From Gemmataceae bacterium (GTDB lineage Bacteria; Planctomycetota; Planctomycetia; Gemmatales; Gemmataceae), in contig LR594584.1 in NCBI GenBank assembly GCA_901538445.1, forward strand, positions 4,861,360-4,925,359: 64,000 nucleotides of DNA. The letters are read 5' to 3'. The first letter of the stretch is position 1. The number at the start of each line of letters is the position of its first letter. The position numbers and the translations under genes are program-made. Shown piece by piece: positions 54,616 through 62,880 of this stretch. The notes under the pieces are model-generated. The model made no database searches. It was given only the letters and a program-made list of their open reading frames with translations, and was not told where the DNA came from.

Positions 54616-55895
54616 GAGAATCGAACGTTCTCGGGGAGACTCGGAAACCCGCCCGGTGCGGGCGTGTGTGCGGGGTGGTGGCCGAACCGGTTCAACAGCG
54701 CGGAAACGACGTCTTTCGTAAGGTTGCTCGTCGAACCCAGGAACAGCCAGCCCTCGCACAGACCGCCGAGGTACGGCGACTCGGCCAGGGCTTTCGCGCC
54801 CTTGTCCGAGATGATGTTACTCGACAGGTTCAGCCGCCGCAGGTTCGCGAGGTGCGGCGAATTCGCGAGAGCCACGGCATCGTCATCGGTCGCGTGCTGG
54901 ATGAACTCAAGCTCTCGGAGGTTTCGCATGTGCGGCGACGCCGCCACGGCCTTCGCGCCGCGCGCCGTAATGCGGAGGCGGATCAGGCCTGCGGCGTTCG
55001 GCGAATTTACGACGGTCTCCAGACTCTCAACGACGGAATCCAACACCGTGAGGTCTTCGAGTTTGGTCAGGAACTTCGAGGTCGCGAGCGCCCGTGCCCC
55101 GTCCGGACCGCCACAATAGCCGAGATGCAATTCTCGTAGCCCCGCAAGGTTGGGCGACTCGGCAAGCGCTCGCACGCCGGTGGTGCCGCCGATATTCCGA
55201 TCGATGTGAAGTGCCCGCAAGTTCGACAGGTGCGGAGACTGCGCCAGAGCCGTGAGCCCCACGTCCGACATGCGGTTCTCGGACAGCCGGAGATCCGTGA
55301 GCGCCGCGAGGTTCGGACACGTTGCGATGGCCGCCGCTCCCTCGTCGTCGATCGCCTCCGTCGCGAGGTCGAGGTGCGCGAGACGCGGGCAGTTCGCGAG
55401 CGCGAGCAACTCCCGCGTGTGGGCACCCGTGAAGCTCCGCCCGTGTGCGATCTGCAAGCGGCGGATGCGGTTGAACACCGGGCTGCGACCGAACGCCGCG
55501 AACTCGTTGCGGTCGGTCAGCGAGAGGCCGAGCAGCGGCACGGTCGCGGCGATTCGACCGCCCTTCTGCACGAAGTTCTTCGCGCTCGACACGCTGACCG
55601 AGTCCACGAACCCGCGCCGGAACTGCCCCCACGTGACGCCGGGTATGTTGGGGAGTTCCAGTCGCCACTCCGCGATCTTGCTGCCCCACCGGCGGAGGAT
55701 GTCGTGCGCCGCGGGGAGCCAGTCGGGGCGGTAGCGGGGCAGCGGGTCGAGCGCGATCTGGGCACGGATGAACCCGGCCCGCGCGACGTCGTCCGCGCCG
55801 CCCTGCTCCTCGAGCCAGTCGGCGAACGCGAGCCGCGGCGTGTCCTCCTCGGGGTTGGCGCAGATCGCCGCGAGGAGCTGCTTGCGTTCGCTCAC
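54612..55895 (-). CDS. TIGR02996 domain protein with leucine-rich repeats, tsaD operon
   Basis: 427 residues. TIGR02996 at about 5-50 (LLAAICANPEEDTPRLAFADWLEEQGG...ARAGFIRAQIALD), then about nine LRR-like units from residue 170 (LAHLDLATEAIDDEGAAAIATCPNL, LTDLRLSENRMSDVGLTALAQSPHL, LRALHIDRNIGGTTGVRALAESPNL, LRRLNLSSNIISDKGAKALAESPYL). Start GTG 55895 overlaps the methyltransferase stop (GTGA), and its own stop overlaps tsaD (ATGA), so translation is coupled on both sides. No catalytic motif; protein interaction role inferred. Confidence 0.85.
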   Translation of the reverse strand: MSERKQLLAAICANPEEDTPRLAFADWLEEQGGADDVARAGFIRAQIALDPLPRYRPDWLPAAHDILRRWGSKIAEWRLELPNIPGVTWGQFRRGFVDSVSVSSAKNFVQKGGRIAATVPLLGLSLTDRNEFAAFGRSPVFNRIRRLQIAHGRSFTGAHTRELLALANCPRLAHLDLATEAIDDEGAAAIATCPNLAALTDLRLSENRMSDVGLTALAQSPHLSNLRALHIDRNIGGTTGVRALAESPNLAGLRELHLGYCGGPDGARALATSKFLTKLEDLTVLDSVVESLETVVNSPNAAGLIRLRITARGAKAVAASPHMRNLRELEFIQHATDDDAVALANSPHLANLRRLNLSSNIISDKGAKALAESPYLGGLCEGWLFLGSTSNLTKDVVSALLNRFGHHPAHTPAPGGFPSLPENVRFS

Positions 55896-56644
55896 GACAC
55901 CCGCCCAAGACGCATCGAGAACTTCCACCGCACGGGCCGCACGGTGGCCGGGTCGCCCCACACCGCGGCGAGTTCCTCGCTGATCGCCGGCATCGGGCTG
56001 TGCCCGAACTTCTGCTCGTACTTCCGCACCGCCGACCAGGTGTTGATGTAGCCGACGAAGTGCGCCAGGTCCCACTGGGCCGTCATCTTGAAGTGCGGCC
56101 GCTCCAGTTCGGGGAACGGGAACGGGAGCGTGCGGTACCCCGCGTCGGCGTAGGCCCGCTCGGGCGGCCAGTACGGGCGGACGTACCGGTTCTGCACCTG
56201 CTCCATCACGGGCTCGATCTCGGTGTGGAGCGCGTCGAGGTCGTAGGTCCACGCGGCGATCACGCCGCCCGGTTTCGCGACCCGCCGCACCTCCGCGTAG
56301 AACCGGTCGAGGTCGAACCAGTGGACGGCCTGCGCGACGGTGACGAGGTCCACGCTCGCGTCTGGGAGCGGGCACTTCTCGGCCGGTGCGGCGGCGTACT
56401 CGACGTGCGGGTGCGGCTCGGCGTTGGCGAGCTGGCCGGCGCTGGCGTCGGTGGCGAACACCTTCGCGAAGTGGCCCGCGAGTGCGACCGCGGCCTGCCC
56501 GTTGCCGGTGCCGCAGTCCCACGCGAGGTCGCGGCCCGGCGCGGCCTCGGCCAGGAACGCGAACAGCGCCGGCGGGTACACGGGGCGGTACGCGCGGTAG
56601 TCGCCGGCCACGCCGGAGAAGTGGTCGTGGAACGGGTCGCTCAT
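55892..56644 (-). CDS. Class I SAM-dependent methyltransferase (UbiE/Coq5-like)
   Basis: 250 residues. FHDHFSGVAGDYRAYRPVYPPALFAFL begins the family; motif I is LAWDCGTGNGQAAVALAGHF, the acidic end of strand 2 is in VFATDAS, and motif IV region is VDLVTVAQAVHWFDLDRF. It is most like the small-molecule methyltransferases of the methyltransf_11 type; substrate unknown. Start ATG 56644 overlaps the DUF4240 stop (ATGA). Confidence 0.87.
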   Translation of the reverse strand: MSDPFHDHFSGVAGDYRAYRPVYPPALFAFLAEAAPGRDLAWDCGTGNGQAAVALAGHFAKVFATDASAGQLANAEPHPHVEYAAAPAEKCPLPDASVDLVTVAQAVHWFDLDRFYAEVRRVAKPGGVIAAWTYDLDALHTEIEPVMEQVQNRYVRPYWPPERAYADAGYRTLPFPFPELERPHFKMTAQWDLAHFVGYINTWSAVRKYEQKFGHSPMPAISEELAAVWGDPATVRPVRWKFSMRLGRVS

Positions 56645-57174
56645 TCGGTCGCCTCGGCGGGCGGGGTCAGGTACAGGTGGCACAGCCGCGGGTACCGCTT
56701 CCGCAGCTCCGCCTCGTCCTCGAAGTCGAAGTCCGGCCCCTCCGGCGGGGGCGGCGGGGCGTCTTTCTCGACCTTGTCGAGGCGCTCGAAGAAGTCGCTC
56801 ATGCCGGTCTTCGCTTCGTAGACGCGGAGCGCCGCGGCGTCGATGCCGAACCCGTCCACGGGGTCGCCGTCGAGGATCTCGGCGAGCGAGTCGGGGTTCC
56901 GCAGCGCCGCCTCGTAGGGGTGCCGGCCGCGGGCCACGAGCCACACGCGGAAGTCGCGGAACCCGTCGTCGGAGCACCCGCCGTTGATGACGTGCGCCGC
57001 GCCCCACAGGGCGATCGTGTTCGCCGACGCGACCGCCTCGTCGAACCTGGCCTGGAACTCGACCACTTCGAACCACTTGAGCTGCCCGAGCCGGTCCATC
57101 ACCGCCTCGAAGTGCTCGATGGCGTCGGGCCGGTACGCGTCCTCGATCACCTTCCAGAACGGCTTCCAGTCCAT
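56641..57174 (-). CDS. DUF4240-family protein
   Basis: 177 residues. MDWKPFWKVIEDAYRPDAIEHFEAVMDRL, then LKWFEVVEFQARFDEAVASANTIALWGAAHVINGGCSDDGFRDFRVWLVARG matches the DUF4240 pattern (a helical N-terminus followed by FxxWLV.G). The family is sometimes found close to SMI1-type and toxin-immunity genes; function unknown. A later part (PPPPPEGPDFDFEDEAELRKRYP) is acidic and Pro-rich. Start ATG 57174 opens the domain; an upstream extension of nine residues is unneeded. Confidence 0.75.
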   Translation of the reverse strand: MDWKPFWKVIEDAYRPDAIEHFEAVMDRLGQLKWFEVVEFQARFDEAVASANTIALWGAAHVINGGCSDDGFRDFRVWLVARGRHPYEAALRNPDSLAEILDGDPVDGFGIDAAALRVYEAKTGMSDFFERLDKVEKDAPPPPPEGPDFDFEDEAELRKRYPRLCHLYLTPPAEATE

Positions 57175-57197
57175 CGCACACCTCCCGGGGAGAGCGG

Positions 57198-57806
57198 TCA
57201 CGGCGTCGGTGCGGTTACAGGGAACAGTTCGGCGAGCGGCATGCGGAACCCCGGGATAATCGGGTCGCCGGTCAACTCATCGGCCCGCGTCAGGACGCGG
57301 ACCTGTGTGGGCGACCTGAAGACGAACACCTGCTCGACGTGCGAGTACACGTGCCACACCTGCTGCACGCCGGCCGCGAAGTACTCCGCGAGCTTGTCGA
57401 GGACGTCGAACGCTTTATCGGTCGGGCTGATGACCTCCACGGCCAACTCCGGGACCACGGGCCACGCATTGACCCGCGGAATCGGTCGGGCTTGAGGCCA
57501 ACGTGCGAAGGACACGAACGCCACGTCAGGCTTGCGGTCGTTTCCGCTCTCCGGAAAGCCGAACATGGTCTCGAACACACCCCAACCGAGGTTGTTCGCG
57601 AGACAGAACGGGGCGAACCGGCTGTAGAGGTTCGCAGCCACCAAGTTCTCGATGAGCCCCATGCTCTTCTCCACCCGAACGCCCTTGATGACCTCGAAGA
57701 GCCGCTCGCCGTGGTAGTCGTAGGGGTCGGGGAGCAACCGAACGGGCGTCGGTTGCGCCGGTGGGGGCGTTCGGGTGATTGGCTGCGGTTCAGCAACGGT
57801 GCTCAC
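57198..57806 (-). CDS. Uma2-family PD-(D/E)XK endonuclease-like protein, second copy
   Basis: 202 residues. LFEVIKGVRVEKSMGLIENLVAANL, NDRKPDVAFVSFARWP, PELAVEVISPTDKAFDVLDKLAEYFAAGVQQVWHVY and EVFVFR-like QVFVFRSP give the full Uma2 core with its D, E and K. Start GTG 57806. It is 23 bases upstream of the DUF4240 gene in the same direction, and differs considerably from the copy at 18548-19177. The role is unsettled. Confidence 0.85.
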   Translation of the reverse strand: MSTVAEPQPITRTPPPAQPTPVRLLPDPYDYHGERLFEVIKGVRVEKSMGLIENLVAANLYSRFAPFCLANNLGWGVFETMFGFPESGNDRKPDVAFVSFARWPQARPIPRVNAWPVVPELAVEVISPTDKAFDVLDKLAEYFAAGVQQVWHVYSHVEQVFVFRSPTQVRVLTRADELTGDPIIPGFRMPLAELFPVTAPTP

Positions 57807-57823
57807 GATGCGTCCTCCGGACT

Positions 57824-57848
57824 CCCGGGCTGACGCCCCGGGCTCGCC
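57824..57848. repeat. Short REP-like hairpin ending GGCTCGCC
   Basis: CCCGGG (57824-57829) and CCCGGG (57837-57842) form a short hairpin followed by CTCGCC, as in the element inside the NtrC-like gene. It lies in the 50-base gap between two minus-strand genes. Confidence 0.45.
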
Positions 57849-57856
57849 AATGACGT

Positions 57857-58729
57857 TCAGTACCCCGCCTTCGCGGCCTGGGGCGACGCGACGCCGTTGG
57901 CGCTCGGCTCGGGCGGCCACTCCTTCCAGTTGTTCGCCTGCCGCCAGAACGCGAGCGGGTTGTCGTACACCACCTTCTTGATCGTCGCCTCGCTGTGCCC
58001 GCGGCGCTTCATCTCCTGGATCAGTTCCGGCACCGCGAGCGGGTCCGACTTGCCCCAGTCGCCGGCCGAGTTCGCCATGATGCGGTCGGTGCCGACCATC
58101 TCGATGATGTCGCACGCACGGGCCGGGGTGCATTTCGTCGTGGGGTAGAGCGTCATCCCGCACCAGAACCCGTTGTCGAGCGCGAGCCGCACCGTGTGCT
58201 CCTCGACGTGGTCGATGCACACCCGGTGCGGGGTCACCCGGCGGTCGTTCTTGAGCATGTCCACGATCATCCGCGTCCCCTTGTACTTGTCCTCGAGGTG
58301 CGGGGTGTGGATGAGGATCAGCTCGTTGGTCTTGGCGGCGAGGTCGAGGTGTTCCTGAAACACGGTCGCCTCGTTGGCGGTGTTCTTGTTGAGCCCGATC
58401 TCGCCGATGCCGAGCACGTTCGGCTTCGAGAGGAACTCGGGGATCATGCTGATGACCTCGCGGGACAGCGAGACGTTCTCGGCCTCCTTGGCGTTGATGC
58501 ACAGCCAGCAGTAGTGGCGGACGTGGAACTGGGCGGCGCGCTTCGGCTCGTAGTCGGTGAGCTGGCGGAAGTAGTCGTGGAACCCGTGGGCGGTGCCGCG
58601 GTCGAACCCGGCCCAGAACGCGGGCTCGCTGATCGCGGCGCACTGCGCGTAGGCCATCCGCTGGTAGTCGTCCGTGGTCCGCGAGATCATGTGGATGTGC
58701 GGGTCGATGTAGTTCATGTTTCCACTCAT
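57857..58729 (-). CDS. TatD-related metal-dependent hydrolase
   Basis: 290 residues, amidohydrolase-type TIM barrel. MNYIDPHIHMISRTTDDYQRM gives the first H-x-H metal site; NVLGIGEIGLNKNT the Glu; ELILIHTPHLEDKYKGTRM the next His; CIDHVEEHTVRLAL another His, and MANSAGDWGKSD the final Asp. It is more like the TatD-related hydrolases of secondary pathways (for example the EboB type) than the DNase TatD. No ebo-type partner is adjacent, so the substrate is open. Start ATG 58729. Confidence 0.83.
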   Translation of the reverse strand: MSGNMNYIDPHIHMISRTTDDYQRMAYAQCAAISEPAFWAGFDRGTAHGFHDYFRQLTDYEPKRAAQFHVRHYCWLCINAKEAENVSLSREVISMIPEFLSKPNVLGIGEIGLNKNTANEATVFQEHLDLAAKTNELILIHTPHLEDKYKGTRMIVDMLKNDRRVTPHRVCIDHVEEHTVRLALDNGFWCGMTLYPTTKCTPARACDIIEMVGTDRIMANSAGDWGKSDPLAVPELIQEMKRRGHSEATIKKVVYDNPLAFWRQANNWKEWPPEPSANGVASPQAAKAGY

Positions 58730-59478
58730 TTCCTTACTATTTCGTCACTTGCAAGATCGGCCCGCACGGCACATCGCACGACTACCGTGAGCGCAGTCCG
58801 CCGTACCGTTCGTGATCGCAGTCCGCTCGCACATCATCAGAATACCACTACGCCGAGCGGCAAGAAACCGCTCGGCCGGTGCCCGGAAGGTCGCGAGGCG
58901 ATCTCTTGCTGGATCACCGACGAGCAGCACACGCACGCTAACGGGCCGGATGCCGCCTCAGCAGCGGGACCGGCCGTTCCGCTCGCTCGCCACACCCGAA
59001 CGTGTGCGGCGAGCGAGCGCATTTGAGGCCACAACCCGTGGGTTCGGGGAGGAACTCGGCCCCCGGCGGGTGCCCCAACACCGGCCGCACACGGTCGGGG
59101 AGTAGCACGGCAGACAGGAGCAATGGCCCATGCAGCAAGACCCGCGCGGGAGCCCTCATTCTAGCCGCGGTTTCGAGAGCGCGAAAGGAAGCCGTTCACA
59201 CGTCCAGCAGTTCCCACGTAGGGCCCCTCGTCCGGTCGGTCGTTGCGTTCACCGACCCGACGGGCGCGCTAGCCCCCGTCAACACGGCCGGCGTCCGCGC
59301 CCGGGTGAGCGGCGACTGCGTCCAGGCGGTGCCGTTCCGCGAGGTGGCAGAGGTCAAGGCCGGCGGCACGCCCGCCGGCCCCCGGTGAATGGAACTGCTC
59401 CCCCCCAATCGGGGGCGTGCCGGGAACCTGACGCTCGTACCGGGCTCGGCCGACCGGCCCGCCGCGGCGCCGCCCCCA
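58730..59478. other. Non-coding stretch with two hairpins
   Basis: The 749-base gap has no supported gene; the open frames in it lack domain similarity and codon pattern. It contains the hairpin CCGAGCGG-CAAGAAA-CCGCTCGG (58853-58875) and an imperfect one from GCTCGCTCGCCACAC (58981-58995) to about 59018. They may end transcripts from both sides. A small RNA cannot be excluded. Confidence 0.4.
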
Positions 59479-61557
59479 TCACCCGCTGGTCTTGACGAGG
59501 CACCGGAGCACCTCGGCGACGCTCCACGCCTGGGCGACGCACCCCCGGGGGGTGAACGGCGGCTCGGCGTCGAACACCTCGCTGACCGACCCGACGCACG
59601 CCTCGCCCAGGTGGCCGCGGAACCCGTCGAGCAGCCCCGCCGCCCCGGCCCGGTCGCCGGGGAACGCCTTCAGCCAGGCGTCGATGAACGGCCCGATGAG
59701 CCACGCCCACACCGTGCCCTGGTGGTACGCGGCGTCCCGCGCCCGCAGGTCGCCGAAGTACCGCGCCTTGTAGTCCGGGTGGCCGGGGGCGAGGGACCGC
59801 AGCCCGACCGGCGTCACCAGCGCGTCCCGCACCGCGCGGAGCACCGGCTCCCACTTGTCCGCGTCGAGGACCGGGTGGTCGAGCGAGATCGCGAACACCT
59901 GGTTCGGCCGCAGGGCCGGGTCGGTCACGCCGTCCGGCCCGTCGAGCACGTCGAACAGGTGGCCCCCGGCGGCGTACCAGAACCGGCGGTTGAACGAGTC
60001 GCGGCACCGGGCGGCGTGGGCGGCGAGGTCCGCCCCGGCCGCGCCGCCCTCCTCCTCGCGCACCCACGCCTCCAGCACCCGGAGGGCGTTGTACCACAGT
60101 GCGTTGATCTCAACGGCCTTCCCCCGCCGCGGGGTCACCACCCAGTCGCCAACCTTCGCGTCCATCCACGTCAACTGGTACCCCTCGGCCCCCTGGCTCA
60201 GCAGCCCGTCGGCCGGGTCCACGCGGATGCCGAACCGCGTCCCGCTGACGTGGCGGGCGACGACGTCCCTGAGTTTCGGGAGCAGTTGGCGGAGCGTGGC
60301 GCGGTCGCCGGTGGCATCGACGTACCGCTTCAGCGCGTGGAAGTACCACAGGGTCGCGTCGGCCGTGTGGTACAGCCCCTCGTGCCCCGTCTCGGGGAAC
60401 AGGTTCGGGACCAGCCCGTCCCGGATGTGCTGGGCGAACGTGCGGAGGACGTACCCGGCCTCGGCGTGCCGGCCGGTCGCCAGCGTCAGCCCTTCGAGGG
60501 CGATCATGGTGTCCCGGCCCCAGTCGGTGAACCAGTGGTACCCGGCGATGACGGTCCGGGCCTCGTCCCCCTCCGCCCGGGCGCGGGCCTCGTCGGCGAC
60601 GCGCGCGGCGGGGGTGACGATGAACTGGTCGGCGGCGAGCACGAGGGCGGCCGCGGGGCCCGACCGGGCCGCCGGCACCGCCCGGGCGACGAGCCGGGTG
60701 CGGCGGTCCGATTCGGCGGCGAGTACCTGGTCCGGGGCCACCGCGAGCACCCGCTCCCACGGCTCGGTCGAGAGCACCAGGGTGGCGTCGCGGCCGGGCA
60801 CCAGGTCGAGCCGGAAGAACCCCGGCGCGAACAGCGCGCCCTGGTGCTCGTACCCCCGCGACTCCTCGATCCGGTAGACGATGTCGGACACGCGTTCGGA
60901 GCGGACCGTGAACCCGGCGTTGCCCCCGCCGTCCACCATCATCCGCAGCACCGGGTAGCCGGGCCGGCCCGACAGCTCGAACCGGTCGTCGGCCGCCGTC
61001 AGGACGTACGGGCCGCCGGGGTGCGTCGCGACGTGGTCGTCGTGCCCGCGGAAGTGGACCGACGGCTTGAGCTTGAGGCGCGCCAACTCGGTCCCCCCGG
61101 TGAGCCGGTAGCGGACGAACACGGTGTTCTGCCGGTACGCGAAGAACACCCGCTTCTCGAACTCGACGCCCCCCACGGCGTACCGCCACACCGGGAGCCC
61201 GGCCTCGAGCCGGAAGTCCACGAGGTACTCGGCCCCGTGAATGTGGAGCCGGTTGCCCACCCTTTCCTCGCCGCCGAACGGGATCGTGCGGTAGTCCGGG
61301 AGCCGGAGGTACTCCCACAGGTGGTTGACCATCATGAGCCGGCCGAGGGGGGCCGGGTGGGCGGAGACCAGCAGGCCGTGGTACCGGCGGGTGGCCGCGC
61401 CGCTGATCGTGCCCGAGGCGTACCCGCCGAGGCCGTTGGTAACGAGCCACTCGCGCTCCAGCAGATCCTCGGGCCCCGGCCGGGGGCCGCCCCCCGCCCG
61501 GATGAGGACCTCGTCGCGGAACTCGTTCGGTGGGGGACCCGGTGGGGCGTCTGGCAT
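59479..61557 (-). CDS. Glycogen debranching enzyme (amylo-alpha-1,6-glucosidase type)
   Basis: 692 residues. The N-terminal domain (EWLVTNGLGGYASGTISGAATRRYHGLLVSAH) is the glycogen-debranching N-domain; the C-terminal (alpha/alpha)6 barrel has GYHWFTDWGRDTMIALEGL with the catalytic Asp, TADATLWYFHAL, LTWMDAKVGDWVVTPRRGKAVEINALWYNAL and QGTVWAWLIGPFIDAW. It frees glucose from alpha-1,6 branch points. Together with glgC and treZ it points to glycogen-linked sugar storage. It is divergent from the SRPBCC gene. Confidence 0.92.
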   Translation of the reverse strand: MPDAPPGPPPNEFRDEVLIRAGGGPRPGPEDLLEREWLVTNGLGGYASGTISGAATRRYHGLLVSAHPAPLGRLMMVNHLWEYLRLPDYRTIPFGGEERVGNRLHIHGAEYLVDFRLEAGLPVWRYAVGGVEFEKRVFFAYRQNTVFVRYRLTGGTELARLKLKPSVHFRGHDDHVATHPGGPYVLTAADDRFELSGRPGYPVLRMMVDGGGNAGFTVRSERVSDIVYRIEESRGYEHQGALFAPGFFRLDLVPGRDATLVLSTEPWERVLAVAPDQVLAAESDRRTRLVARAVPAARSGPAAALVLAADQFIVTPAARVADEARARAEGDEARTVIAGYHWFTDWGRDTMIALEGLTLATGRHAEAGYVLRTFAQHIRDGLVPNLFPETGHEGLYHTADATLWYFHALKRYVDATGDRATLRQLLPKLRDVVARHVSGTRFGIRVDPADGLLSQGAEGYQLTWMDAKVGDWVVTPRRGKAVEINALWYNALRVLEAWVREEEGGAAGADLAAHAARCRDSFNRRFWYAAGGHLFDVLDGPDGVTDPALRPNQVFAISLDHPVLDADKWEPVLRAVRDALVTPVGLRSLAPGHPDYKARYFGDLRARDAAYHQGTVWAWLIGPFIDAWLKAFPGDRAGAAGLLDGFRGHLGEACVGSVSEVFDAEPPFTPRGCVAQAWSVAEVLRCLVKTSG

Positions 61558-61948
61558 GGTTCACTCCGGGCCGGGCGCGTGCTGGCGGGGCTCATCTCGG
61601 TCGCCCGCCACGCGGGCGTTCCCAGCTCCGACGTGTGACGGGCGCGGGCCGGTCCCGAGGCGAACGCCTCGCGCCCGGTCCGCCCGGCCGACCGCGAGGT
61701 GTCGCAAAACAAGTGCCCGATCGCCCGGCTCGGCCCGCTCCTCGCGCCGGCCGCTCACACCGACCCGCGTCTCGTGCCACCGCGCGGGCGGGTCCGGGCA
61801 ACGCCGGTACACGCGTGTCACCGCCGCGGGCACTTTGCGGTCTTCTCTGACGCTCCCGTCGGCAAACCCGCGTTGACGACCGGCCCGGCCGCTCGCGGCA
61901 CAACGGTTGCAGGTTTCGGGACCGAGAAACATCACCCCGGGGAACCAC
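61558..61948. other. Divergent intergenic region, 391 bases
   Basis: No gene is supported. TTGACG at 61873-61878 could serve as a -35 for the SRPBCC gene, but a good -10 is not seen at 16-18 bases. No palindromic element of the classes described here was found in it. Confidence 0.4.
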
Positions 61949-62716
61949 ATGGCCGCCACCCTTCTTACCACCGCTGCCAAGTCGATCGCCGGACCGCGCT
62001 CCCGCGTCGGGCGGGCCGTTGACGCGCTCCCGCAGGCCCGAACGAACGTGAGTGCCCCGGAGCGGGTAGTCTCGCTCGCCGCCGGCGGGGCCCTGTCGCT
62101 CCTCGGCTTCGACGGCCGCGGCCCGTCGGTCCTGTCGTCGCTCGTCGGCGGGTACCTGCTGTACCGGGCGGCGACCGGGAACTGCCCCGCGTACCAGGCA
62201 CTCGGGATCAGCACGTCCGACGCGACCGCCGAGCACAGCCGCATCGCCGCCGGGCACGGCACCCGGGTGGACCACGCGGTCGTCGTGGACAAGCCGGCGG
62301 CCGAGGTGTACCGGTTCTGGCGCGACCTCGAGAACCTGCCGCGGTTCATGACGCACATGGTCGACGTAGACACGACCACCGACGGGCGGTCGCTGTGGAC
62401 CGCCCGCGGCCCCTTCGGGCTCCGGGTGCAGTGGGAAGCGGAGCTGGTCGCAGACGTGCCGGGCGAGGTGATCTCGTGGCGGTCGCTCGACGGTGCCGAC
62501 GTGGACACGGCCGGCTCGGTCCACTTCACCGAACTGCCCGGGGGCCGGACCGAGGTGCGGGTCGCGCTGAAGTACGACCCGCCGGCCGGGAAGCTGGGTA
62601 CCGCCGTTGCGGAACTGGTCGGGTTGGACCCCGAGGCCCAGATCCGTGCCGACATGCAGCGGTTCAAACACATCGTCGAGACCGGCACGGTTCCCCGCGA
62701 CAGCGACGCTCGGTAG
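61949..62716 (+). CDS. DUF2892-like plus SRPBCC (START-like) domain membrane protein
   Basis: 255 residues. About residues 35-85 look like the YgaP-type DUF2892 module (VSAPERVVSLAAGGALSLLGFDGRG...SLVGGYLLYRAATGNCPAYQALGI) with two short membrane segments. From about 110 a SRPBCC/polyketide-cyclase-type domain follows (VVVDKPAAEVYRFWRDLENLPRFMTHMVDVD, VPGEVISWRSLDGADVDTAGSVHFTELPGGRTEVRVAL). Proteins like this are common in stress-linked clusters with trehalose or glycogen genes. Ligand unknown. Confidence 0.83.
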   Translation: MAATLLTTAAKSIAGPRSRVGRAVDALPQARTNVSAPERVVSLAAGGALSLLGFDGRGPSVLSSLVGGYLLYRAATGNCPAYQALGISTSDATAEHSRIAAGHGTRVDHAVVVDKPAAEVYRFWRDLENLPRFMTHMVDVDTTTDGRSLWTARGPFGLRVQWEAELVADVPGEVISWRSLDGADVDTAGSVHFTELPGGRTEVRVALKYDPPAGKLGTAVAELVGLDPEAQIRADMQRFKHIVETGTVPRDSDAR

Positions 62717-62824
62717 CGGGGCGCACCCGCCCGGCGGCACCGGTGTCCCCGTCCGGTCCGCCCGATCCGAAGGCGGGGCACGCCAGGCGACCGCGCGGCG
62801 GGCAGAGCACGCAGTCTTTCACCG

Positions 62825-62858
62825 CGGCCGCGGGGTGGTACCCACCACCCCGCGGCCG
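62825..62858. terminator. Perfect 15-bp inverted repeat upstream of treZ
   Basis: CGGCCGCGGGGTGGT (62825-62839) and ACCACCCCGCGGCCG (62844-62858) with a four-base loop, 22 bases before the treZ start. It may end the SRPBCC transcript or act as an operator for treZ. Confidence 0.45.
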
Positions 62859-62880
62859 GAGTTTGCGAACAGGAGGGCGG

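Noticed and set aside
58812-59388. Short plus-strand open frames in the gap before the debranching gene
   Set aside because: No start-site signal, no domain, and codon pattern unlike nearby genes.
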